Source: Clostridia bacterium (lineage in GTDB: Bacteria; Bacillota; Clostridia; Oscillospirales; CAG-382). Taken from it: a stretch of 64,000 bases of DNA. Location of the stretch: positions 1-64,000 of the forward strand of contig JAFRPL010000005.1 of NCBI GenBank assembly GCA_017429165.1. Reading direction: 5' to 3'. Under the pieces are notes generated by a model. The model saw only the letters and a list, made by a program, of their open reading frames with translations. It was not told the DNA's origin and did no database searches. Position 1 is the first letter of the stretch. Each line of letters starts with the position of its first letter. Shown one piece after another: positions 49,404 through 56,898 of this stretch. A program made the translations under genes and the position numbers.

Positions 49404-50942
49404 TTATTTAGATTTTCCAAAAAGCGTTTCGAGCAGACCTCTGCCCAGAGTCGAACCAAGGTTACCGCCCAGTTTTTTGCCAAGACTGCCGAAATTGGAA
49501 CCGAGCAGTTTGCCGGCTTCTCTGCCGAGAGTGCTTCCCGTCGTCCTTGCCGTCTTGGAAAGCGTGCTCTTTTTGGCAGTTTTCTTCTTTGAAGTCCCTT
49601 TTTCTTCTTTTTCCTTTTTCTTGGCTTCTTCGTCGGCTTGCTGCTGTTCGGCGTTGATCTGTGTTATGGTCTCGTAAGCCGATTCGTTATCGACCGATTT
49701 TGCGTATTTGCCGTACAGCGGAGTCGCATAGATCCCGTAAGCGCGTTCCTCGTCCGTCACGGCGCCGAAAGAACACCTGGGCGGAAGGATATACGCCTTC
49801 TCCGCGATACCCGGGATCCCGCGTTCGTCCAAAAACGACACGATCGCTTCGCCCGTACCGAGATTGAGTATTTCGTCGTAAGTTTTGAATTTGGGATTTA
49901 TACGGAACGATTCCGCCGCCGCGCGCACCGCTTTCTGGTCGGACGGGGTATAGGCACGCAGACCGTGCTGGATCTTGTTATTAAGCTGCGCGAGCACGCC
50001 GTTGGGGATATCGCGCGGGTTCTGAGTGCAGAAGTATATACCTATTCCCTTTGAGCGGATGAGCTTTACCACCTGCTCTATCTTTTCGAGAAGAGCTTTT
50101 TGCGCGTCCTTGAAAAGCAGATGAGCTTCGTCGAAGAAAAACACCAGTTTGGGCTTTTCGGGATCGCCGACTTCGGGCATGGTTTCGAACAGTTCCGAAA
50201 GCATCCAGAGCAAAAACGTGGAATAGAGTTTTCCGTTGTTGATGAGCGATGAGCAGTCGAGCACGTGGATAACGCCCCTGCCTTCGCCGTCGGTGTTTAT
50301 CCAGTCGGTTATGTCGAGTCCGGGTTCGGCGAAGAACGTATCGCCGCCTATGGATTCGAGCGCGACTATTGAACGCGTTATCACGCCCACGGACGCGCTG
50401 CTTATCTTGCCGTAGTCTTCGGCGAAATCATTTGCGTGGCGGTCGACATAGGCGAGCAACGACTTGAGGTCCTTGGTATCTATGAGCAAAAGGTCGTTGT
50501 CGTCGGCTATTTTGAACACCACCGAAAGGATGTCGGTCTGCGTGTCGTTCAGGCCGAGTATGCGCGCAAGCAGCAGCGGTCCCATTTCAGATACCGTAGT
50601 GCGCAGCTGGATCCCTTTTTTGCCGTACACATCCCAGAATGTTACAGGATAACCGATATATTCGAACCCGGCTTCCGCCAGTTTAAAACGTTCTATGCGC
50701 TTTTGCATATCGGCGGTGTCGGCGCCGGGATTCATAAGCCCCGCGATATCGCCTTTGACGTCCGCCATAAACACGGGCACGCCCATTTCGCTGAACGTTT
50801 CGGCAAGCACTTTGAGCGTTACGGTCTTGCCCGTGCCGGTCGCGCCGGAAACGAGCCCGTGGCGGTTCGCCATAGACGGAAGCATAAATATATTTTCGCC
50901 TTCGGCGTTGTTAGCCACCCAGATCCTGTTGTCTTTGAGCAT
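49404..50942 (-). CDS. HerA-like P-loop ATPase (DUF853 family)
   Basis: 512 residues. Walker A GATGTGKT at residues 33-40, Walker B LVFFFDEAHLL, arginine-finger-like region IYFCTQNPRDIPNGVL; the C-terminal 110 residues are a Lys-rich linker and Gly/Leu repeats (KLLGSNFGSLGKKLGGNLGS). FtsK/HerA-superfamily motor. The usual NurA nuclease partner is absent, so a DNA-processing role is uncertain. Lies between two carbohydrate genes, an unexplained location. Confidence 0.85.
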   Translation of the reverse strand: MLKDNRIWVANNAEGENIFMLPSMANRHGLVSGATGTGKTVTLKVLAETFSEMGVPVFMADVKGDIAGLMNPGADTADMQKRIERFKLAEAGFEYIGYPVTFWDVYGKKGIQLRTTVSEMGPLLLARILGLNDTQTDILSVVFKIADDNDLLLIDTKDLKSLLAYVDRHANDFAEDYGKISSASVGVITRSIVALESIGGDTFFAEPGLDITDWINTDGEGRGVIHVLDCSSLINNGKLYSTFLLWMLSELFETMPEVGDPEKPKLVFFFDEAHLLFKDAQKALLEKIEQVVKLIRSKGIGIYFCTQNPRDIPNGVLAQLNNKIQHGLRAYTPSDQKAVRAAAESFRINPKFKTYDEILNLGTGEAIVSFLDERGIPGIAEKAYILPPRCSFGAVTDEERAYGIYATPLYGKYAKSVDNESAYETITQINAEQQQADEEAKKKEKEEKGTSKKKTAKKSTLSKTARTTGSTLGREAGKLLGSNFGSLGKKLGGNLGSTLGRGLLETLFGKSK

Positions 50943-50957
50943 AGCGGTCTTCCTTTC

Positions 50958-53138
50958 TTATTCAAGGGCCGCGAGCAGATAGCCCGCAAAAGTCCCTTTG
51001 GGGATTTCGATATAAACCCTGCCGTCTTCGCATCTGATATCCGCGGACTTCTCGCCTTCGAATTCGGGCGAATACAGTTTTGCAAGCGTGTACGCCCGTC
51101 CGCCGGAATTGACCGAAGCTGTCACTGCGCCGATCTTTTCCGCGCCTTTTTCGAACGGCGGGACCGGAAGGTGCGAATTGGTGAATGAATCGCGGTCTTC
51201 GATGAATCCTTTTGTGTTCACGAAATGCAGCACGGTGCCGCATTCCGTTTCGAACGCCGAAACTATAACGTTTTCGTCGCTGCAGGACGTGAAACCGCCG
51301 CCTATGAGCAATTTGAGCAGCGCGCCGTCGTACGCGCGCATTTCGCCGATATACGAACGGTCGCAAGGCGTCTTTTCTCCGTGCGGCCACACCGCAGGCT
51401 GTATGGGATGATCGGAAACGTCGGACGCGTGATATATGACGCTGCCCTTTCCGATCTTTTCTTCCACACAAAGGATTTCGCCGTTTTCGCCGCGGGCGGC
51501 GACTTCGCCGCAGACCGTATCGAAGACGTATCTGCTGAACGCGTTTTCGAACACGTCGCTGAAAATGTATTCGCGGCCGCAATAATCAGCTCGTTTCAAA
51601 GTTGAGTTCATACCCAGAAGGCGTGTCTTCTCTTTTATTCCGCGTTCGGCGCAGTTTTCATCTCTGCCGGCGAATTCGCCCAGCACTATAAGTCTGCCGC
51701 CGTTATACACGTAATCCCTGAGTTTTTGGGCTTCGGCATCGCTTACCGAATAAACGTAAGGCATAATTATGACCGGAAACGTCGACAGCATATCCGCGCC
51801 GTCCGTACCGAAGACCATATCGCAGCAGATGCCGCTGACGTACGCCGATTCGAGATACGCCATAAACGGTTTCATATACTTCTGCGGCGCGTCTTTATCG
51901 GAATAGTCGCGCGTTTCGGGCGAAAACCAGAACGCGGCGTCGGCGCGCTTGCGCGGGTCGCAAAACAGCGCGGTATGTTTCTTTTCAAAATCGCGCATCG
52001 GGCGGTCGAACACCGAGCGAGGGTCGCCGCCAGTGCCGGTGTAAAGCTGCCCCCACGAGCGGCACAGCGCCCATGCAGCGTAAGCCGAGCCGGCCGTCTG
52101 CGGATACATAAGCGCCATGGGCGGCTTGCCGTTGCGCTTTGCCATCGCAAAACGGTGGATCGCCTCGCCTGCGAAGCAAACGAACGAATCCTTTATTATC
52201 CCGCAGCATTCCTGAAATATAAAATCCCAGAGCTTCTGCGCGGGTTCGAAGCCGTAACAGGTGGTGTCGAACGGCAGCACCTCGGCGCAGTACGCCGGGC
52301 GCATAGGATCGAATCCTATACTTTTGTAGCGCTCGTCCATACGGAAATGAAAATCGCCGCTCTGTTTCTTTTTGAACTTCTTCCACGCTATGTAATCGGG
52401 TCGCTCGTAATGCTCGAAAAACTCGCTCCAATGCTCTTTGCCTGGCAGCTCGTACCCGGTCTCTTCGCGAAATTTGGCGCGGCAGTATTCGCAGGTGCAG
52501 GAGTTGCCGCCGCCGAACCACTGCACGTCGTCGTTCATTATACCGTCTATGTGCGCTTTTTCTATAATTCTGCGTACATGTCCCCAGTACGCCTCTTCGT
52601 AGGCGGGATGATTGAAGCAATGCGCGTTGCCGTCATAATGCTTGAATATCCAGTGAACATCTTTGCCTTCTGTATGGATATACGAAGAAAGACAGGGCTT
52701 TCCGGTGGAACCGTCGATTTGCGCGAATTCGTCCGGATGAACGCCCGAAGGAGTGAGACAGGTCTCGCAGTTTTTGCGGAAATCCGGATAACTCGCAAAC
52801 TGCGTTCCGGGAGCGAGATTCTTTTCCCAGAACGTTTCGGGATCTACCGGGCGATAGGTCAGATGCGTGGAATGATGCTCGATGACCTTGATGCCTTTTT
52901 TATGGAACGCGAGCGTAAACCGCGCTATGAAATCTTCTATATCGCTCCAGTACGCCATAAACGAAAAACGAAAATGGGCGCCGAACAGTATGACCGCCGT
53001 CACGCCGTTGGCGGAATACAGCTCAGCGGCGTCGTCGAGGTCTTTTTCGGTGAATTCATATATCGCTCTGCCGTCGTAGTGATACCAGCCGAAACGCTCT
53101 TCCCAGGGGGTGGATCGCGCCGCGTTTTTGTTTAGCAT
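50958..53138 (-). CDS. glycoside hydrolase-like protein with GATase-type domain
   Basis: 726 residues from the ATG at 53136-53138 with GGAGG seven bases upstream; a much longer open frame is spurious. N-terminal TIM-barrel-like part with HIDGIMNDDVQWFGGGN and a zinc-type CTCEYCRAKF, similar to GH42-type enzymes, then a domain like the beta-galactosidase trimerisation/GATase fold (LSTFPVIIMPYVYSVSDAEA, NGGRLIVLGEF) and a C-terminal beta domain. No signal peptide, so it acts on imported sugars. Exact family not assigned. Confidence 0.7.
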   Translation of the reverse strand: MLNKNAARSTPWEERFGWYHYDGRAIYEFTEKDLDDAAELYSANGVTAVILFGAHFRFSFMAYWSDIEDFIARFTLAFHKKGIKVIEHHSTHLTYRPVDPETFWEKNLAPGTQFASYPDFRKNCETCLTPSGVHPDEFAQIDGSTGKPCLSSYIHTEGKDVHWIFKHYDGNAHCFNHPAYEEAYWGHVRRIIEKAHIDGIMNDDVQWFGGGNSCTCEYCRAKFREETGYELPGKEHWSEFFEHYERPDYIAWKKFKKKQSGDFHFRMDERYKSIGFDPMRPAYCAEVLPFDTTCYGFEPAQKLWDFIFQECCGIIKDSFVCFAGEAIHRFAMAKRNGKPPMALMYPQTAGSAYAAWALCRSWGQLYTGTGGDPRSVFDRPMRDFEKKHTALFCDPRKRADAAFWFSPETRDYSDKDAPQKYMKPFMAYLESAYVSGICCDMVFGTDGADMLSTFPVIIMPYVYSVSDAEAQKLRDYVYNGGRLIVLGEFAGRDENCAERGIKEKTRLLGMNSTLKRADYCGREYIFSDVFENAFSRYVFDTVCGEVAARGENGEILCVEEKIGKGSVIYHASDVSDHPIQPAVWPHGEKTPCDRSYIGEMRAYDGALLKLLIGGGFTSCSDENVIVSAFETECGTVLHFVNTKGFIEDRDSFTNSHLPVPPFEKGAEKIGAVTASVNSGGRAYTLAKLYSPEFEGEKSADIRCEDGRVYIEIPKGTFAGYLLAALE

Positions 53139-53166
53139 AGTGGCCTCCGTATTTTCTGCTTTCGGT

Positions 53167-53661
53167 TCAGTTTTCGAATCTACCGCCGCATTCGGGGCAG
53201 AATTTTGCACCTTCCGCCCTGCGCGTGCCGCACATACGGCAGAATCTATCCGCGCCCGCGGTGGCTTTTTCGCCCGCGGCGGGGTCTGCGCAGTATGCGC
53301 GCCCGAATTCTTTTGCAAACGCCTGTTCAGAATCCGGCGTGAGCCAGAACGCGCGCACGTCGACCGACGCGGCGACGTCGAGTTTTTCGAGTTCGGATGA
53401 AAGCAGTCCGGCAAGCACAGACTCTTTTTCGGCGCAGCGCGCCACGCCGTTGCCATTTGGAAAAGCGGAAAGGCCCTTGCTTATGAGCGCGGATAATCCG
53501 GAGAGCAATTCGCTTTTTAAGGCTTCAAAGTTTTCGTAACGGTCTTTGTCATATTCACGGATTTCCGCCTCGAGAGCGACGAACGCCTCGAGCTCCAACC
53601 CGGCTTTTTCGGCAAATTTTACCGGTTCGGGAGTCCCGAATTTTATAACAGGATACGCCAT
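53167..53661 (-). CDS. zinc-ribbon protein
   Basis: 164 residues: a helical N-terminal part of about 130 residues and a C-terminal zinc ribbon, CRMCGTRRAEGAKFCPECGG. Function unknown; such ribbons usually mediate protein or nucleic-acid contacts. First gene of the minus-strand run to 47590, promoter at 53724-53752. Confidence 0.7.
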   Translation of the reverse strand: MAYPVIKFGTPEPVKFAEKAGLELEAFVALEAEIREYDKDRYENFEALKSELLSGLSALISKGLSAFPNGNGVARCAEKESVLAGLLSSELEKLDVAASVDVRAFWLTPDSEQAFAKEFGRAYCADPAAGEKATAGADRFCRMCGTRRAEGAKFCPECGGRFEN

Positions 53662-53723
53662 ATGTATTCCCTTTCGTGTTCCGGCGCGCAGGACGCCGTC
53701 TATAATCTGAAATATGCATTATC

Positions 53724-53752
53724 ATTATACATATAACGCGCGGCAAAATCAA
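53724..53752 (-). promoter_or_regulatory. promoter of the zinc-ribbon gene cluster
   Basis: Minus strand TTGATT, 17 bases, TATAAT. Confidence 0.7.
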
Positions 53753-53803
53753 TGCAAAAAGCATATATTTACGCAAAAATTCAGCAAAAAACAAACAAGG
53801 TTA

Positions 53804-53832
53804 TTGAAAACCCCGCAAACGGATGATATAAT
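53804..53832 (+). promoter_or_regulatory. promoter of the 53875 gene
   Basis: TTGAAA, 17 bases, TATAAT. Confidence 0.7.
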
Positions 53833-53874
53833 TATCGCAGACGGACAGAAACAGGCGAAACGGAGATACGCTAT

Positions 53875-54300
53875 ATGAGCGAACTGAAATTCAAATACGT
53901 GCGCATACAGGGCAAAGAACTTGCAAAAAACACCATGCACGCAAAAGGCGTTTTCAGTATGTGCTGGCAGCTTATTCAAAACGACGTTATGAACGAAGAA
54001 GACGCTTCGCTATTTAAGGAAATAGACGCCTGGTTTGCCGAAAACCTTCCCTGGCCGCCCCAATGCAAAAACCGCGAGCCCGTGGTCTGCTGGTTCAAGA
54101 CCGAAAATTCGGTGGAGATGCTCAAAATGATACGCCCCGCGCTTTGGCTGCTGGAGCGTTACGATCACCCGTATTTTTTGGTCTATACCAATTCCCCGGG
54201 CGAGATTGTTTATGAAGACCAGTATCAGATAGCCGCCAAAGCGGACGGTTACCTGACTATAGAAGAGCTCCAGCCTTCGTGGTCACCAGAGGACGAATAA
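53875..54300 (+). CDS. conserved-looking hypothetical protein
   Basis: 141 residues, soluble, no signal peptide. Tryptophan-rich central part (EIDAWFAENLPWPPQCKNRE, VVCWFKTENS) and a C-terminal YFLVYTNSPGEIVYEDQYQI. I do not recognise the family. Single gene with its own sigma-A promoter and terminator, so it is a real, independently expressed unit. Confidence 0.7.
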   Translation: MSELKFKYVRIQGKELAKNTMHAKGVFSMCWQLIQNDVMNEEDASLFKEIDAWFAENLPWPPQCKNREPVVCWFKTENSVEMLKMIRPALWLLERYDHPYFLVYTNSPGEIVYEDQYQIAAKADGYLTIEELQPSWSPEDE

Positions 54301-54317
54301 GCGCATAATGAATCAAG

Positions 54318-54340
54318 GCGGGGAGATATCCCCGCATTTT
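54318..54340 (+). terminator. terminator of the 53875 gene
   Basis: GCGGGGA (54318-54324) pairs with TCCCCGC (54329-54335), followed by ATTTTT. Confidence 0.75.
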
Positions 54341-54354
54341 TCGGTTTATCAGGT

Positions 54355-55263
54355 TCATTTCGCTTTAACTGTTTCTTCCCTGCCGGAGTTCACTTTATTT
54401 ACGGCGCCTTTTGTGAATTCGATCAGCCCGTCGATGTCGCGCAGGGCGCGTTTGCATTTTTTATTGATCTTGGGGTACCCCCAGCCGCCGAAAAGCTTGC
54501 TCGGACCCGCAACGCTTCCCCGGGGCAGGTCGTTTGTGAGTATGAACGGGGCGGAAAGCGAAGATTTTTCGGTGGAATTGAACGGCATCATTTTTGCCAG
54601 AACGTACCATTTGCCGAAAATATGCGAAGCTATCTGCGTGATCGTGATCCCCGGGTGGCTCATAAAAACGCGTATATTCGTGCCTTCGTACATTTTTGCA
54701 AGATATTCCGTATAGCGCGCAAGGCAGAGCTTGGAACGCGCGTACGATCCCTTTTCGCTGAAAAAGCGGTCGTATCTGACCTTTGCTACTTTGTGGATAA
54801 TGGATATGGTGTTGATATAGACCACGTCGTGGCCGCAGCGTTCGAGCTTTGGCAGCACTTTTTCGCCCAGGTAATAAACGCCCATATAGTTGGTGCCCAT
54901 CACCATTTCGAAGCCGTCTTTCGTCTTTTCGCCCGGTCGGTGGAATACGCCGGCGTTGTTGATGAACGCGTCCACATCTGGCAGCTCGTTTGCAAAAGAA
55001 TCTATTGAAGAAAAATCGGCGATATCGAGCCGCATAACCCGTATATCGGCGTCAGGGTATTCCGCAAGCAGCTTCTCGCGGGCGGAGGACGCCTTTTCCA
55101 AACTGCGGCACGCCATTATCACGCGCGCGCCGAGGTATATGAGTATCTCGGCCGTTTTGTATCCCACGCCGCTGTTCGCGCCGGTGATGAGCACGGTCAT
55201 CCCTTCGAGCGAACGCGTGCATTTCTTGTTTATGAATTTTAACGTTTTCTTTGAAAGTCCCAT
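54355..55263 (-). CDS. short-chain dehydrogenase/reductase
   Basis: 302 residues. NAD(P)-binding TGANSGVG, NNAG, and catalytic Tyr/Lys in SYARSKLCLARY. The overall pattern is that of retinol-dehydrogenase-like SDRs; substrate unknown. Ends with a basic tail. Own promoter at 55318-55346. It is the last clear backbone gene before the tRNA-Leu remnant. Confidence 0.85.
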   Translation of the reverse strand: MGLSKKTLKFINKKCTRSLEGMTVLITGANSGVGYKTAEILIYLGARVIMACRSLEKASSAREKLLAEYPDADIRVMRLDIADFSSIDSFANELPDVDAFINNAGVFHRPGEKTKDGFEMVMGTNYMGVYYLGEKVLPKLERCGHDVVYINTISIIHKVAKVRYDRFFSEKGSYARSKLCLARYTEYLAKMYEGTNIRVFMSHPGITITQIASHIFGKWYVLAKMMPFNSTEKSSLSAPFILTNDLPRGSVAGPSKLFGGWGYPKINKKCKRALRDIDGLIEFTKGAVNKVNSGREETVKAK

Positions 55264-55317
55264 AGAAGCATGTCCTTATGCAAAAGAATATAACGATACT
55301 GCCTTTTTGCAAAAAAT

Positions 55318-55346
55318 ATTATAATGTAACGCGGCCTAAAAAGCAA
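55318..55346 (-). promoter_or_regulatory. promoter of the SDR gene
   Basis: Minus strand TTGCTT, 17 bases, TATAAT. Confidence 0.65.
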
Positions 55347-55419
55347 GAGCCAAATAAAGTGTTCCGCCTCGTGATGCAGACGAACGGAGTATATAATACG
55401 CGTTTATTTGTCACGGGAA

Positions 55420-55530
55420 AAATGATATATCGCACAAAACGCGGAATGATATATTGCTCCTTCGTCGCAATAAAATATGATATCCGTTCCTTCATACGCG
55501 AAGCGGATATCATTCCTGCAGGGTATATCA
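55420..55530. repeat. nested palindromic (MITE-like) element
   Basis: Contains ATGATATCCG (55477-55486) and CGGATATCAT (55504-55513) as inverted arms, with further related TGATATAT units to the left and TATATCAT to the right, so the whole stretch can fold back on itself. It resembles the short palindromic repeats scattered in clostridial intergenic regions. No gene in 55264-55928. Confidence 0.5.
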
Positions 55531-55552
55531 TCCATTTCGGTAAGAAACGGAT

Positions 55553-55600
55553 GGCACCAGCAAAAAGCACTTGCGTCTGCAAGTGCTTTTTGCTGGTGCC
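55553..55600 (-). terminator. 22-bp perfect hairpin, tRNA-Leu terminator
   Basis: 55553-55574 is the exact inverse complement of 55579-55600 with a four-base loop. On the minus strand it stands right behind the tRNA-Leu 3' end and contains GCACTTGC/GCAAGTGC with a T-run. The palindrome extends into the last bases of the tRNA itself (GGCACCA). Confidence 0.75.
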
Positions 55601-55650
55601 GGTGGCGGGGGTCGAACCCGCACGGGTTATTAGCCCAACGGATTTTGAGT
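55594..55650 (-). other. 3' half of tRNA-Leu(CAA), attachment-site remnant
   Basis: Reading the minus strand: ACTCAAAATCCGT (anticodon loop with CAA and 3' stem), variable arm TTGGGCTAATAACCC, T arm GCGGGTTCGACCCCCGC, acceptor CACCGGC, A, CCA. Upstream of the anticodon loop the sequence stops resembling a tRNA: D arm and 5' acceptor strand are missing. A truncated tRNA 3' half of this sort marks the end of an element integrated in a tRNA gene. Confidence 0.82.
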
Positions 55651-55801
55651 TTTCCGGTCGCATCGGACCATAACGGACGCAAGGTCGTTTTGGAGGACGG
55701 TACTTCCCGCCGGAAAAGCCAGTCCCGACAAGGAAAAAACGCCGAAAATCGTCGAAAACCCTTGTGGTAAAATCATTTGCGCTTGTTTTGATTTTTCTGA
55801 A

Positions 55802-55837
55802 ATCGACCTCCGAATGAGGCTGAAATCGGAGGTCGAT
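55802..55837. repeat. 12-bp inverted repeat near the attachment site
   Basis: ATCGACCTCCGA (55802-55813) and TCGGAGGTCGAT (55826-55837), followed directly by another GGAGGTCGA (55840-55848). Candidate binding sites for an integrase or excisionase, or an operator for the next gene. Confidence 0.5.
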
Positions 55838-55928
55838 TGGAGGTCGAAGCAGGCAAAGTCAAACGTAACAAACATCAACCAAATCCGTATTATCTGCCAT
55901 CGACACAATAACGAATTTGGAGGATATT

Positions 55929-56168
55929 ATGACAAGAAGCGATTACGAAAAGAAGTTCAGATCGTTCCCCGACGTGGTAACGATCAATGAGTTTCGCGTC
56001 ATGCTCGGAGGTATATCTGAATGCACGGCGAGAAAACTGATCAATCAGAATCACGTCAAACACTTTTATATCCGTTGCACCTTTTACATACCCAAGCAGT
56101 ACGTGATTGATTATCTGCTCAGCGACCACTTTATGAAATACAGATTCAAGCTGAAACACAAAATATAA
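55929..56168 (+). CDS. excisionase-like helix-turn-helix protein
   Basis: 79 residues from the ATG at 55929, five bases after GGAGG. The pattern VVTINEFRVML, CTARKLINQNHVKHFYI, FYIPKQYVIDYLLS is that of the small MerR/Xis-type proteins found in clostridial integrative elements. Expected to bend DNA at att sites or regulate element genes. First gene inside the tRNA-Leu remnant; no integrase is next to it. Confidence 0.75.
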   Translation: MTRSDYEKKFRSFPDVVTINEFRVMLGGISECTARKLINQNHVKHFYIRCTFYIPKQYVIDYLLSDHFMKYRFKLKHKI

Positions 56169-56295
56169 TAGAATGAAACCTTCCTCAAGTCATCCGCGCC
56201 CTACGCGGATCTGACAGAGGACAAAGGCTGAAAATCGCATAATTTACAAGGGTCCTCCTCTGCGGTACAATGTGGTCGCAAAGGAGGATTTTGCT

Positions 56296-56592
56296 ATGAA
56301 AGATAACTTAAACGGCGTAGGAATTTGGGGACAAAGGCACTATCAGTATTTGAAAGAAAACAAACCGCGCGTGATCGGTGTGATGCTACTGAAAGGTACG
56401 CTGAACTCGTATTTGAAGGAAGTGAACGAACAGGCGGATGAAATGTCTTTTCAACTAGTAAAACAACTCGCCAAACAGGAAGGCATAACCGAAGAACTGA
56501 AACGCCGCGATCAAATGGCGTGGGTTGGTGCGATGAACAATATACGTGACCGTGTTAACGAGATCGTTCTGAATGAGGTGGTTTTCGCATGA
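56296..56592 (+). CDS. tnpV: TnpV-like transposon-encoded protein
   Basis: 98 residues from the ATG at 56296 with AAAGGAGG upstream. VGIWGQRHYQYLKENKP, LKGTLNSYLKEVNEQADEM and WVGAMNNIRDRVNEIVLNEV match TnpV of Tn4451-type and related clostridial elements; its function is not known. Followed by a relic and a strong terminator. A broken second copy lies at 61236-61499, so tnpV-related sequences flank the Hachiman and GIY-YIG genes. Confidence 0.8.
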   Translation: MKDNLNGVGIWGQRHYQYLKENKPRVIGVMLLKGTLNSYLKEVNEQADEMSFQLVKQLAKQEGITEELKRRDQMAWVGAMNNIRDRVNEIVLNEVVFA

Positions 56593-56660
56593 CGATGTCG
56601 AAGGATCTATAGTACGGCAACATCAACTCAAACGAAACCTTAGAGACGGTTAGTAGATCA
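56589..56660 (+). pseudogene. relic resembling a DUF6809 gene start
   Basis: Overlapping the tnpV stop, the frame reads MTMSKDL, a TAG stop, then YGNINSNETLETV. The pattern DLYYGNI-P is how many DUF6809-type element proteins begin, so this looks like a decayed start of such a gene. The rest, to 56730, holds nothing I can place. Confidence 0.3.
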
Positions 56661-56732
56661 GCCTGCGTGAATTCTTCGATTCTCCACTGGTCGACGGGCT
56701 GGAGCAGGAGATACAGCATTCGCTTTTATACG

Positions 56733-56783
56733 ATCGCCACCTTATCAGAGCAAGGTGCTTTGATAAGGTGGCGATTATTTTTT
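56733..56783 (+). terminator. strong terminator after tnpV
   Basis: A 15-bp perfect stem (56733-56747 with 56761-56775), followed by TATTTTTTG. Confidence 0.85.
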
Positions 56784-56898
56784 GAACATAAAACTTGAAA
56801 CTTAGCGTTCGGTATTATTCATCGTAAAGCCAAAGCGATGAACGATCAGCTCGCTCAGTCAATCTAATTTTGCTTTTCTCACCCTAATCAATAGTTAA

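Noticed and set aside
55594-55680. Complete tRNA-Leu gene
   Set aside because: No D arm or 5' acceptor strand pairs with the 3' half in the upstream sequence.
55278-55770. Small open frames around the tRNA remnant, including one ending in VEPARVISPTDFEFS
   Set aside because: They are translations of the tRNA fragment and palindromes, without ribosome-binding sites.
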